Of a stretch of 64,000 nucleotides of DNA, positions 31,859 through 41,566 are shown piece after piece. The notes below the pieces were generated by a model. The model searched no databases. It had not been told where the DNA came from and saw only the letters and a list, made by a program, of their open reading frames with translations. Where the stretch lies: the NCBI GenBank assembly GCA_023091735.1, contig JALKBU010000186.1, positions 1 through 64,000 on the forward strand, written 5' to 3'. Numbering within the stretch: position 1 is the stretch's first letter; each line of letters begins with the position of its first letter. This DNA comes from Trichomonas tenax (Eukaryota; Parabasalia; Trichomonadida; Trichomonadidae). Both the position numbers and the translations under genes were made by a program.

Positions 31859-31994
31859 ACTGATCTCACTTTTATAATTCTTAATTTAAAATAAAACGAA
31901 ATTAATAGAACATTATGTTCCTATATCATTAAGAACATATTTCATCAATTTTTTGGACTTTTATTAAATTAGGAATCATAAAAGTGAGATCAGT
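31859..31994. mobile_element. Small inverted-repeat element, 136 bp
   Basis: The outer 17 bases (ACTGATCTCACTTTTAT at 31859-31875) are perfectly inverted at 31978-31994. The similarity continues inward to about 30 bases per arm (31965-31994 on the right) with two mismatches. The interior holds another small palindrome (GAACATTATGTTC near 31909-31921). It is the size of a short MITE. Flanking duplication cannot be defined because both sides are A-runs. A large cruciform used as a terminator or regulator is the alternative. Confidence 0.5.
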
Positions 31995-32363
31995 AAAAAT
32001 TGATAAAATTTTTCATCTCAGACATTTTCTTCGAAGCCATATTGAAGGAAAATTATTATTGGTATTTACCATTGCAGAGCATAGTGATTCCATTTCTAGT
32101 TATTTCAAACTTGATGAAATCCATGATACGTCAAATATTTATTTATCATGCTAAAATGCGGAAAATTTAGTATGTTACCCCAGATATATCTCGATGCTTC
32201 TGTGTTGTAATCAATGCGCTCATTAGATTTCAAGCAATGAAATGCTCATAAATATTTTGGCAAGAAATATGAACTATTGTATATATACAAATATTCTATA
32301 TTTATAACATCAATTCTAAAGAAACTTTATCAAATATAAATAAAAATAATTCTATATATAATT
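31995..32363. other. Spacer downstream of BMS1, nothing seen
   Basis: AT-rich, no coding signal. It contains the 3' flank of the BMS1-like gene. Confidence 0.4.
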
Positions 32364-34856
32364 CTATTTGTGGCCTTTCTTCGGGTGCTTCGCGAAGTAT
32401 TCTTGTTTGTTCTTTGTTCTCTTGTGCATCTTATCAGCCTCTGCATTCCTTTCGGCCTTTTCCTTCTCTTGTTGAAGAATCTCTGCAGCTTTGTTCTTCT
32501 CAGCTGTCTTCTTCTGGTAAAGAGTCTTGAACTTCTCGAACATGTTAGAAACTTTAGCTTCGCTCTCATCGAGGATGACAGCTCTTGCCTTTGGATCCTC
32601 TTTCTTCTTCCTGAGTTCGTATGGTAAGTTCTCCTTAATGCTCTTCGGAATCTTTGGAGCGTGCTCAACTTTCTCTCCGCGGATGACTTCTTTGTAAACG
32701 GAGTCTTCTTTATATTGTGGTCTCAGGCCAAGATCACTTCTGATTTCAGCATATGTTCTCAAGAGTGGAATATCAGCAGTTACGAAGTTCTTGATCTCAG
32801 AGAAGAACTCTGTTGGCTTAACTTCAACCCAACCGTTAATAAATACAATATCACTCTTCCTGATTTGATCTTCGAATGAACATCTAACAATACCATTCTT
32901 ATCGGCAGCCTTGACAACACCTCTGATACCAGAAACTGTTCTAATCTGTGCGTTGATGAACTGGTTAGCTTCAACTTCGCTTGTGAACAAGCCTTCTATC
33001 ATTGCTGTTCTTGTGTGGATTTCCTTTGGAGTGCCTTTAACTCTCAATTTCTTGACAACCTTTCCATCACCCATCTCCTTGAGTGTGACACCTGTTCCAC
33101 TAACTCTGAATGCAACGAGGTCTTCCTTGATGTGTTGGAATGCTGTAACACCAACATTGACTGCACTGGAAGGTCCGTAGTATGTAGCATAGTTTGTTGC
33201 CAAATCCTTGAGATACTTAAGGTACATAAGTCTGCCTCCTCTGTCTTCGTTGAAGAAGATTGGAATCGTCTGGAAACGACGCCAGCCAACAGAGATGATG
33301 AATGGATCTGTGCTCTTGAGTGCTCTGTCATAGAATCTGTGCTTCTTTATCTTGATCCACTGACGAGAAACTGTTGTCTCTTCTTGGAAAAGTGTACCAA
33401 TGATGATTGGATTGGACGGATCAAGTCTTTGGATGAACTGTGATGGAATATCTGTGAACTCAAGCTTAACGTATTTACCTGGAGCAATGCGGCCTTCCTC
33501 CAATGGCTGCTCTGGCTCTTCAAAGCCATCAGAGCTTTCTCCAGCAAATTCATCATGTTGTGGGCCTTCCTGGTCCTCTTCCTCGTTATCTTCCTCTTCT
33601 TCGTATTCTTCTTCTTTTGGTTGTTCCTTCGGCTTCGGTGTAGGCTTTGGAGCAGGCTTATCTTCTTCCTTGGATGCCTGAAGCTTGATACCTGGCATAA
33701 GTTCCATTTCCTCCTCTTCTTCATCCTCTGGCTTTGTTGCGGGGCGTTGCTGCATTTCACGAACTTTGCGAACACCTTCAGTGACTTCGATGCCTTCATC
33801 AAGCTCTTCAAGCTGCTCCTGAGTAAGCTCTAATCCTGGCTTGTGGATATCTGTGAAGTTGATCTGGTTGATTGGAAGATCGATTGTACCACCTCCTTCA
33901 TCATCAAGAATGACACCACCAAGAGTAGACATTGGGGCATGAATTGTTCTCTGTGCTTTGATGAGTGTTCTCGTTGAAGCCTTCTTTGTGACGATTGGAC
34001 ATGGATCCTCGAGCTCTGTGGCTTTAGCAACAACGCAATCGCCGATGCCTGCTAAATGGCAGTGATCGCCATCCTTGAAACCAATGCCGCGGCTGTATCC
34101 ATACAAAAGAGTTTTTGAGGGATCATCAGGAGACTTTTCAGCGCGATCTACAAGGCAGAAAGCTCTGTCTTTGCGGAAACTCAAAGCGTTGATCTTGGAT
34201 ATGTTGAGTAAACGTGCTAATGCTTGAATAGACTTCTTTTCGTATTTACCATTAACAATCTTTTCGAGTTTGTAAACTTTGATGTTAGTGTTGAGCTCTC
34301 TTCTGAATCTATCCTTGATTTCAATGCCAACAGACTTATCAACAGAGTCTAAATGTGTGATAATTCCCATAACTCTTGGAAAACCGTGGCTGAGAAGTAA
34401 ATTGAGGAACTCAAATGTTTCCATTTCGAATCCATGTTCAGCGTTGACCATTAATAACACATAATCTGCAATTTTTGCAGCATCAATCATAGAATTGATG
34501 TCATTTGCGACTTCGATGAATGTAATTCTCTGAACTTTCGAAATTGCGACGGTTATTGGTCCTTTGAGTTCTACAATTCTCTGCTGTGAGTAATGTTTGA
34601 TTAAACTGCGAATAAGCATAGATTTTCCGCAACCTGGTGGACCCTGGACAGCAACAACGATCGGTGGATCTTCTGGCTGAAGCTTATGCGTTGGCGCCTG
34701 GAATAATCTAATTTGTTCGATATTAATTTGGTGTGCAATCGCATTTTTCGCCTTCTGTCCTTTGTGGTAACCGTAGGCCTTGATGTTGTGAGTGTCAATA
34801 CTCTTTACTTTCTCTTTTGTAACATGGTGCGCCTTATTTTCTTGCGGCGCTTCCAT
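32364..34856 (-). CDS. BMS1: BMS1-like ribosome-biogenesis GTPase
   Basis: An 830-aa homologue of BMS1, the nucleolar GTPase of the small-subunit processome that acts with Rcl1 in 18S rRNA maturation. It starts with a basic region and HNIKAYGYHKGQKAKNAIAH-like residues. The P-loop GPPGCGKSML is near residues 70-80, with FIEVANDINSMIDAAKIADY and THLD as the later GTPase motifs. A central acidic stretch (EEEYEEEEDNEEEDQEG) is followed by the conserved C-terminal domain (RWIKIKKHRFYDRALKS-like; RTYAEIRSDLGL). It is shorter than yeast BMS1 (1183 aa), mainly in the acidic linker. An upstream in-frame ATG at 34910 exists, but MEAPQENKAHHV at 34856 matches the usual N-terminal layout. Confidence 0.9.
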   Translation of the reverse strand: MEAPQENKAHHVTKEKVKSIDTHNIKAYGYHKGQKAKNAIAHQINIEQIRLFQAPTHKLQPEDPPIVVAVQGPPGCGKSMLIRSLIKHYSQQRIVELKGPITVAISKVQRITFIEVANDINSMIDAAKIADYVLLMVNAEHGFEMETFEFLNLLLSHGFPRVMGIITHLDSVDKSVGIEIKDRFRRELNTNIKVYKLEKIVNGKYEKKSIQALARLLNISKINALSFRKDRAFCLVDRAEKSPDDPSKTLLYGYSRGIGFKDGDHCHLAGIGDCVVAKATELEDPCPIVTKKASTRTLIKAQRTIHAPMSTLGGVILDDEGGGTIDLPINQINFTDIHKPGLELTQEQLEELDEGIEVTEGVRKVREMQQRPATKPEDEEEEEMELMPGIKLQASKEEDKPAPKPTPKPKEQPKEEEYEEEEDNEEEDQEGPQHDEFAGESSDGFEEPEQPLEEGRIAPGKYVKLEFTDIPSQFIQRLDPSNPIIIGTLFQEETTVSRQWIKIKKHRFYDRALKSTDPFIISVGWRRFQTIPIFFNEDRGGRLMYLKYLKDLATNYATYYGPSSAVNVGVTAFQHIKEDLVAFRVSGTGVTLKEMGDGKVVKKLRVKGTPKEIHTRTAMIEGLFTSEVEANQFINAQIRTVSGIRGVVKAADKNGIVRCSFEDQIRKSDIVFINGWVEVKPTEFFSEIKNFVTADIPLLRTYAEIRSDLGLRPQYKEDSVYKEVIRGEKVEHAPKIPKSIKENLPYELRKKKEDPKARAVILDESEAKVSNMFEKFKTLYQKKTAEKNKAAEILQQEKEKAERNAEADKMHKRTKNKQEYFAKHPKKGHK

Positions 34857-35312
34857 TTTTGATTTTTTTTTTGCAAAAGGACAAAATCGAGATTTTGTTT
34901 TTGTGATCATTCTAAATTTTAGTGTTATTGATATATCCACAGTTCATTATATCAGGATTCACCAAAATTATCCACTTATCTCAAATATTTCCATCAAATT
35001 CAAAATCATTTTCCTTCAAAAAACATTTAATGCTTATTATCTATTCAAATACCAATTCACCTCATAAAAATATAGTGAACATGAACTGATCAATCGAAAT
35101 ATATAATGTTTTCAAAATCTTCATTAATAAAAATGCCCTGAACTCTATTTTATGTATATTTCAAATTTTTCTGATTTTTAATCAGAAATTTGATGTGTTT
35201 TCTGTCTAAAATATATTTTTCAATATTGAATTTGTTGTTATTTAGATCTTTGTGAGTTGTTTGTTTAGAGAATGCTAGAAAAGAGATTGTATTTAACATC
35301 AAAAAATACATT
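34857..35312. other. Spacer between BMS1 and BRWD-like genes
   Basis: About 450 AT-rich bases containing the BMS1 promoter. No gene or RNA was recognised. Confidence 0.4.
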
Positions 35313-38006
35313 TTATTCCTTTTTATGAACATCAATAACTTTTTGCAATGCGACTAATACACGTTTAGCTTTGTCACGAAGGGCGTCGTCATTTGCCAAA
35401 CATTTCTCCGTGCACTCGTAGAGCAGCTTCATGTCAATAATCATCGCTGCTAAGTTTCTGTAATAGCAAGATCCGAGTCTTTCTCTGAAGAAGTCGATAG
35501 ACATTGGAATATTAAGCTCTAAGAATTCTGGTGTTTGTGATGCTTTCGAGAATGCCTGGAAAGACTCTTCGCCTGAAAGAGCTTCAATGTTCGTGAGTAA
35601 GCTAAGCTGCTTTGTCTTGCAGGCTTCTGATGAGTCTGGGAACTGAATAAGTCTGCCTTCGAGCATTAAAATCTCCCAAGGAGAAACTTTGACTTGTCTT
35701 TCATCAGCGAGAGTGACATCAATACTCTTGTATGGATTTTCACGAACAATATTGTCAATTGTACCTTCAACAACTTCGAAATCGAACCAATCCTTGTGAA
35801 GGAAGAGAGTAACCTTTTGGTCCTTAGCAAGAGAACCGCTAAATTCTGTTGTTGCATATCTGTATTTAGGAAGAGGAACGAGCGTTGGTGGGTTCGGATA
35901 TTTTGTAACATATTCGAGTTTGTACTCTTTGTTGGATGGGAATGAAAGCATGACTTTAACAGTGTCTTTCTCTCCTGTGACTTCCATCTGTGTGATGAAT
36001 GCACGGATTGATTCATTCATCAATGTTTCGCCCTCGAAGGCTTCTCTAATGAACATAACTTCATCCATTGCATGAGGAACGAATACGTGATCATCGGTGC
36101 AAACGCATGTTAACCAATGTGGCCATTCTTTTCCTTTAGGAAGTGTTCTCGAGAATGTTGGTTCAACATATACAAACTTTTCGTCTTCTGTGTTTGTTTG
36201 TGGCTCAAATATCCAATCTTCTGTATCACTGATGATATCAACCTTCACTGCTGCGTTGTCATCATCAGCATCGATATCAGCTGTTTGAGCAGGAGGTGGG
36301 ACTGGGGGAGGACCGCAAGGGTTGAATGGCAACTCAATACTTGATCTAATGTGCTGTGGAGGAGCAGCAACAGCAGCAGGTGCATCTGATACAGGTGCTG
36401 GGACTCTTTCACCGGAAATAATTCTTTGAACAATATGTAATTCAGCTGCGCATGCTTGAACAACAGGACCTTGCAACATCTGAAGCTGAAGATCCATGTT
36501 TCTAATATCTAAGCATTCAGGCTGCTTAGCTAAAACAACGCCAGAGCGATCTGTGAAAACTCTTATGCCATCTCTGTTTCCATCGAGAGATTCGTAGCAA
36601 TCTCTTTCCATGTCTTTGTCTGGAAGTCCAACGCCGTTGATGGTGAATGTTGTGACAGAGCCCATAACATCAGTTACGAAGATCCATCTGCCATCGTAGC
36701 TCCAGCAGGCATCGATGAAACTGTGATCTGTTGGAAGAGACGTCTGGCACACAATCCTGCAAGTGTAAGTATCAATAACAGCGACTTCTCCTGTCCTGTT
36801 TGCGATGAAAATGATGCACGGGATTGTTGGGTGAGGAGCGATTGCAGAGCATTCACGTACAGCAGCGCAATCCATGATATCACCGAGCATTTCTCCTGTC
36901 ATTAAGTGATAAATATAAACACCTGTTGTTCTTGCGATAATCAAGAGGTTCTCATCACAGTTGACAGCTGTGCAGGTGATTTTAGAAGCTCTACGGCCGA
37001 TTGTTCCGACATTCTTAAATGTGTGCTGTTTCTTCCACTGAAGGTTCTCTAAGAGCCAAGAATTGCAGCCACCGTCCTCATTACTGACTGTTATGAGGCG
37101 TGGACCGAGTTCTCCGTGGTTAGAATATAAGTGATTTGAAAATCCAACAAAATCACAAACAGAAGCGTGGTCTGGTGGCAAAACAATCTCAGTCAAAGTC
37201 TTCAAAGGAACGATCGTTACAACATTTGGCTCACTGCTGAACACAATAAATTCACCTCCAGGAGAGAATGAAATCCAGTGCACAGCTCCTTTGCCTCTCG
37301 ACTTGAATACATATGCTGACGGTTTTCCTTGAATGGCGTCCTGTGTTGTCCATAAGTGGACAGTTCCATCTTCGCATCCAGCCGCAATCATTGATCCAAC
37401 GGGGCTGAAGCAGCAATAGTGGATGACATCTGTTGTAAAACCGCCCAAAACTGCGATGCAACGACCAGTTTTCAGTGACCAAATGCGTAATGTTTTATCT
37501 TGAGAACTAGAAACGAGCATTGTTGATAATGGGTTAATATTTATATTAGTAATAACATTTTCGTGGCCTTTGAAGACATGTATTGGTTTCAAATCCGGCA
37601 GAGACCAAACTTTGATTAATTTATCATCAGATCCGGTACAAAGTATTCGAGATGCTGGATCTATGCACATGCAATATATAGCATCGAGGTGCATGAATGT
37701 TCGTGAATATGCTTTTATGTCGTGTATGTTAATTGTTTCAACTTTTTTTTGAAATGGCGTAATTCTTCTGAAAATACTCGGAAAATCATCGTCAGGACGA
37801 AGAGACTGAATAAATGCAACAAATTGATCTTCAGCAAATGAAGAATATCGAGTATTTAAGGCTTCTTCGATGCTTGCGCATCCAATCGGCAATAAATCGT
37901 TCTTCGCGCAGTAATCACATATTTTCTGATATATTTCCGGCATTTTCGTCCTCAGGTGGTGACATAGAAGTATGCATAGTTCCCTCCTGAGGGACTTCTC
38001 CTCCAT
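35313..38006 (-). CDS. BRWD/PHIP-like WD40 and bromodomain protein
   Basis: An 897-aa protein. After an N-terminal LisH-like helical segment, WD40 repeats occupy about residues 105-470 (GSDDKLIKVWSLPDLKPIHV; SSQDKTLRIWSLKTGRCIAV; AGCEDGTVHLWTTQ). A Pro-rich acidic linker follows. Then comes the BRWD-type block starting WPHWLTCVCTDDHVFVPHAM and running through VEGTIDNIVRENPYKSIDVT to SPWEILML. A C-terminal bromodomain-like helix set closes the protein (PMSIDFFRERLGSCYYRNLA). In animals BRWD1/3 and PHIP read acetylated or methylated histones and recruit cullin-4 ligases. The usual Asn that holds acetyl-lysine appears absent here (LLYECTEKCLAND). The order of domains makes the family call strong; histone binding is uncertain. 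Confidence 0.82.
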   Translation of the reverse strand: MEEKSLRRELCILLCHHLRTKMPEIYQKICDYCAKNDLLPIGCASIEEALNTRYSSFAEDQFVAFIQSLRPDDDFPSIFRRITPFQKKVETINIHDIKAYSRTFMHLDAIYCMCIDPASRILCTGSDDKLIKVWSLPDLKPIHVFKGHENVITNININPLSTMLVSSSQDKTLRIWSLKTGRCIAVLGGFTTDVIHYCCFSPVGSMIAAGCEDGTVHLWTTQDAIQGKPSAYVFKSRGKGAVHWISFSPGGEFIVFSSEPNVVTIVPLKTLTEIVLPPDHASVCDFVGFSNHLYSNHGELGPRLITVSNEDGGCNSWLLENLQWKKQHTFKNVGTIGRRASKITCTAVNCDENLLIIARTTGVYIYHLMTGEMLGDIMDCAAVRECSAIAPHPTIPCIIFIANRTGEVAVIDTYTCRIVCQTSLPTDHSFIDACWSYDGRWIFVTDVMGSVTTFTINGVGLPDKDMERDCYESLDGNRDGIRVFTDRSGVVLAKQPECLDIRNMDLQLQMLQGPVVQACAAELHIVQRIISGERVPAPVSDAPAAVAAPPQHIRSSIELPFNPCGPPPVPPPAQTADIDADDDNAAVKVDIISDTEDWIFEPQTNTEDEKFVYVEPTFSRTLPKGKEWPHWLTCVCTDDHVFVPHAMDEVMFIREAFEGETLMNESIRAFITQMEVTGEKDTVKVMLSFPSNKEYKLEYVTKYPNPPTLVPLPKYRYATTEFSGSLAKDQKVTLFLHKDWFDFEVVEGTIDNIVRENPYKSIDVTLADERQVKVSPWEILMLEGRLIQFPDSSEACKTKQLSLLTNIEALSGEESFQAFSKASQTPEFLELNIPMSIDFFRERLGSCYYRNLAAMIIDMKLLYECTEKCLANDDALRDKAKRVLVALQKVIDVHKKE

Positions 38007-38479
38007 TTTTTAGAAAATTTTAGAAGGCGCCAAAATTTGTTTGCTTATTATTACTTCATATTTATGATCTCCATTATATGTGCCATCTATTTATCCACGA
38101 ATTATCCGCTTTCTACCAATATTTGAATTTCTCAAATTTTAAATCTGAAAATTAATCCATAATCTTTTGAACATAAGCATACCATCTGAAATTATGATTA
38201 TATATCATGTATATAGCCTTTATTTAAAAATACCGAATTATCAATTCTATTTCAGATGTGTTCATTAGGAAAAAGTGATTCTATGTGACTTCAAATTCTA
38301 ATCATAGATTTTCGATTTTTATATCAAATATAATTTTAGAATTTATATTTTCTTTTAATAAAGCCTTAACTATGTTGTCTATTCACTCTTTGTTATATTG
38401 CCAATGTTCATTATCAAGTTGAATTAAATGATGAATAATTTTTACTAATTTGTTATGATAGAATTGATCCATCACCGAT
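38007..38479. other. Spacer, nothing seen
   Basis: AT-rich spacer between the BRWD-like gene and the dehydrogenase. It must include the BRWD promoter; no clear TCA-type Inr lies near 38007-38060. Confidence 0.4.
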
Positions 38480-39424
38480 TCATTTCTTCTGGGAAGCGAC
38501 AAATTCTTCGATGTTCTGCTTAACTTTCTCAACTAATGTTCTGCAAGCAGAATCAGAAGACCAGGCAACGTGTGGTGTGATGAGCATGTTAGGAAGTCTC
38601 TTGGCAGCCTCCATGATGACGTTTCCTTTCTCCGGAGGCTCTTTGATCATAACATCTATGGCAGCACCGCCAAGTTTTCCTGATTCGAGTGCTTTTACAA
38701 CAGCTTCTGAATCAATGAGGGCACCACGTCCTGTATTGATAAGAATTGCACCATTCTTCATGAGAATGATAGTTTCCTGGTTAATGATATTATTTGTGTC
38801 ATCTGTCAATGGGCAATGAAGTGTAAGGATGTCAGACTGTGCAAGAACGTCCTCGAACTTTGTGTAGCCATCACGAATCTTCTCAGCACCACGGTGTTCA
38901 GCATATAAAACATTCATTCCGACAAGTTGTGCGAGGCGTCCAACTTCGGTACCAAGGTTGCCCTTACCGATAATTCCAAGTGTTGATCCTCTCACATCTG
39001 TGATTGGATAATCGAAATAACAGAATGTTTTCTGGTCACTCCATTTATCAGTAACCTGGTCACGTGCCCATGCCTGAATGCTGTGCTTGAGTGAGTATAT
39101 CATACCGATGACGTGTTCTGGCACTGATACTGATGAGTATCCACTGACATTCTTCACTGTGATGCCAAACTCTTTAGCTGCGGCGTGATCGATGTTGTTG
39201 GTGCCTGTAGCTGCGACAGCGATCAACTTCAGCTTCGGGCATTTCTCCATAACCTCGCGCTTGACTAAAACCTTGTTAACAATCGCGATGTCGGCGTCTT
39301 TGATGCGTTCGTAGACTTCCTCGACCTTCGTGAATCCGTACTCAATCCATTCGTGTGGGAAACTTGGGCGTGGGATCTCTATGTGTTTAGGAATTGTATC
39401 TTTCTCGAGAAATACAATTATCAT
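38480..39424 (-). CDS. D-2-hydroxyacid dehydrogenase (glycerate/hydroxypyruvate-type)
   Basis: A 314-aa NAD(P)-dependent oxidoreductase of the D-isomer-specific 2-hydroxyacid dehydrogenase family. It interconverts a 2-oxoacid and its D-hydroxyacid, in this subtype usually hydroxypyruvate/glycerate or glyoxylate/glycolate. Catalytic Arg is in NTGRGALID (about 230), Glu in IKEPPEKG (about 261) and His in TPHVAW (about 285). The nucleotide-binding motif is GIIGKGNLGTEVGR near 150. The closest remembered matches are bacterial glycerate dehydrogenases (AATGTNNIDHAAAKEFGI; NVSGYSSVSVPEHV), so transfer from bacteria is plausible but untested. No targeting peptide is evident; a cytosolic redox role is likely. 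Confidence 0.88.
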   Translation of the reverse strand: MIIVFLEKDTIPKHIEIPRPSFPHEWIEYGFTKVEEVYERIKDADIAIVNKVLVKREVMEKCPKLKLIAVAATGTNNIDHAAAKEFGITVKNVSGYSSVSVPEHVIGMIYSLKHSIQAWARDQVTDKWSDQKTFCYFDYPITDVRGSTLGIIGKGNLGTEVGRLAQLVGMNVLYAEHRGAEKIRDGYTKFEDVLAQSDILTLHCPLTDDTNNIINQETIILMKNGAILINTGRGALIDSEAVVKALESGKLGGAAIDVMIKEPPEKGNVIMEAAKRLPNMLITPHVAWSSDSACRTLVEKVKQNIEEFVASQKK

Positions 39425-39756
39425 TTTTAAAATCTAGGGTGAAGCATTTTTATTGAGGGGAATATATGACAAACCCATTTAAGTGATTTTTATGTCTTAA
39501 ACAAAGAGGATTCAAACTCATTGGATTAAGAGTGACTATCACATGAAAATTGAAAATTATCTCAATTGAACCGAAAAAATATCCTTGCATAAGATTATTG
39601 TTACAATATTTCAATCTCCAATTGTCTGTTAAATAGTTATTAAGCTATATATTTAAGTTAAGCAAAGTAAGTATCAATCATGTTTGAGTTGATGGAAGTA
39701 ATGAGCAATTTCACAAAATTCTTTGTATAATTATCACATACACAAAATATATTATA

Positions 39757-40008
39757 ATGGCATTGTATGCAATGGATTTGCTCTACTTAATTATTAGCAA
39801 ATCAATCGTGTTTTATCTTCACTTGAGAAGGAGATTTCATCACTGTTGCTCAGTGTATTTCAACAAAAATCATTATGTATCGATGAATCCTGTTGTGTTG
39901 AAGCTCATAGCACAAAGGTTGAAAGAGGTTGAAGCAATTCAAGTCCAATTTTTGAGTTTATGGGATTGTGAGCATATTTTTCTCGTTTTCATATCATGGA
40001 AGCTATAA
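39757..40008 (+). CDS. Doubtful small ORF
   Basis: An 83-codon frame from an ATG that lies 23 bases after a TCACAT initiator-like motif (39734-39739). The protein is hydrophobic at its N-terminus (YAMDLLYLIISKSIVFYLHL) and His/Cys-containing in the middle. No family is recognised and codon composition is unconvincing. It may be a chance frame. Confidence 0.2.
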   Translation: MALYAMDLLYLIISKSIVFYLHLRRRFHHCCSVYFNKNHYVSMNPVVLKLIAQRLKEVEAIQVQFLSLWDCEHIFLVFISWKL

Positions 40009-40045
40009 AAATGCATGAAAAAAGAAGTCTGAAATTCGATGATTG

Positions 40046-40053
40046 TCACTTTT
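40046..40053 (+). promoter_or_regulatory. Initiator (Inr) of the Rab gene
   Basis: TCACTTTT with A at 40048, 36 bases before the ATG at 40084. It fits the trichomonad Inr pattern. Confidence 0.4.
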
Positions 40054-40083
40054 ATGTAATTTTATACACTCAAAAAACAATAA

Positions 40084-40686
40084 ATGTATTCGAAGAACAA
40101 AGCATTGGTTTTTAAATTTCTCGCAATAGGTGACTCCAGTGTTGGTAAAACTAGTCTCGTTAAGCGTCTGTGCTCAAATGAGTTCAATTTAGACGAATGC
40201 AACACGATCGGCGTCGAATTCTTAACCTACAAAGTAAAAATCAATAACCAAAAGATACACCTGCAAATATGGGATACAGCCGGACAGGAGAAATACAAAT
40301 CATTAGGAAAAATGTATTACCGAGACGCAGTCGCAGTTCTTCTTGTTTTTTCCATTATTGATGCCGATTCGTTTAATCACTTAGAAGAATGGTACAATGA
40401 AGCGCGTAAATTATGTCATCCAAATGCTAAAATGCTTTTAGTTTGCAATAAAATAGATTTAATCGAAAACAGAGTGGTTTCAATTATTCATATTGAACAA
40501 TTTTGCAAAGCAAGAAAAATCGAATATATTGAAACATCAGCAAAGGAAAATTCCAACGTTGAAGAATCTTTCCAATTATTAGCACGAAAGGTTTTACAGG
40601 CTGTTGCTACTAATGAAATTCAACTCGATGACGCATATAGAGAACCGCATATTGTCGAACCACCTCCTCAACATACATGTTGTTAG
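40084..40686 (+). CDS. Rab family small GTPase
   Basis: A 200-aa Ras-superfamily GTPase that would switch membrane-traffic steps on vesicles. The P-loop GDSSVGKTS is at residues 16-24. The switch I region is CNTIGVEF and the G3 motif WDTAGQEK. G4 (NKID) and G5 (ETSAKE) are intact. Rab-type YYRDAVAVLLVF follows switch II. The C-terminus ends HTCC, a double-Cys site for geranylgeranylation. The Rab class (for example Rab1/8/11) cannot be settled from the sequence alone. Trichomonads have large Rab families; this copy has all catalytic residues and should be active. Confidence 0.93.
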   Translation: MYSKNKALVFKFLAIGDSSVGKTSLVKRLCSNEFNLDECNTIGVEFLTYKVKINNQKIHLQIWDTAGQEKYKSLGKMYYRDAVAVLLVFSIIDADSFNHLEEWYNEARKLCHPNAKMLLVCNKIDLIENRVVSIIHIEQFCKARKIEYIETSAKENSNVEESFQLLARKVLQAVATNEIQLDDAYREPHIVEPPPQHTCC

Positions 40687-41116
40687 AAATTTTTTGATTT
40701 ATTTTGAATGAATGCAAATTCAAGTTTCAAACTACTACATCATAGAGCTGTAACTCTTGGATACAATTATGAGCTCTATATTCAATTATGTATCATTTTT
40801 TATTCTTAATTTCTCTTTTTGAATAGTTCTTTATTCAATAAGAGCTTTCTTATAGAGTATCTTTCTTTCTTTAATCAGTTTTTAATTGATTAAACTATAT
40901 ATATATTCCAAGATGCAATATTTAAGCACAGCAATGACTGAATATCACCTACAAGTCGATTATATGCAAAATGCTGAGAATGGTATTGATTATAATGTAT
41001 GTTATAAATACAAATTATCTAAATTAAATAGAAAAATAATTTTGCTAGGCGTAAAATCCATAATATCATATGAAAAAATTTAATTTACTCGTTAAACTAA
41101 GACTGATGCGAATGTA

Positions 41117-41407
41117 TTAATTCTGTATCTTCCATAAAAGTTCTGTAATTTGTTTCATTCGATCATTTAAAGCTGCATTTTCTTCTTCAAGTTTTGTAAC
41201 TTTGATCTTTAAGTCCCTGTTTTCTTTTTCCAATTCTTCCACTCTCTTTTGCAATTTCTGAGCAGCATTTGCTGATTCCACTAATTTTTTGTATTTTTCA
41301 ATGTTTCTCCTTTTTAATTCAATTCTTCTTTTGGCTTCATCCATTTTTATTTTGAGTGAAGTGAATTCGCCGCTTAGAGTTATTGAATGTGCATTATCTT
41401 CAACCAT
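41117..41407 (-). CDS. Small coiled-coil protein
   Basis: A 96-aa unrecognised protein. Residues 15-95 are an uninterrupted, highly charged coiled coil with clear heptads (RRIELKRRNIEKYKKLVESA; QKRVEELEKENRDLKIKV; KLEEENAALNDRMKQITELL). The ATG at 41407 is the first; an open hydrophobic stretch upstream starts only from a TTG. Leucine-zipper-like ends suggest dimerisation. It could be a fragment-like subunit of a larger coiled-coil complex or a bZIP-less adaptor. Confidence 0.5.
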   Translation of the reverse strand: MVEDNAHSITLSGEFTSLKIKMDEAKRRIELKRRNIEKYKKLVESANAAQKLQKRVEELEKENRDLKIKVTKLEEENAALNDRMKQITELLWKIQN

Positions 41408-41566
41408 GATTTCAGCAGAAGATATACATATCAAGATAAAGAAAATATAACATTGAATTATTATTTGCTTCGGAGTCCGAAGCAATCTTTTAATAATAAA
41501 TCATTTCTTCATTGCTGCAAGTAAAAGTATATATGAATTTACATATCAAAACAAATATTTATTTAA

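Noticed and set aside
33347..33833. Arg/Lys-rich and Leu/Phe-rich ORFs inside BMS1
   Set aside because: They arise from the acidic repeat of BMS1 read in other frames.
34857..34940. Longer N-terminus for BMS1
   Set aside because: It starts with GTG or an ATG at 34910, and the added residues do not resemble BMS1. MEAPQENKAHHV at 34856 does.
40886..41083. Plus-strand 65-codon ORF
   Set aside because: Not ATG-supported by context, composition like the AT-rich spacer, no initiator at a fitting distance.
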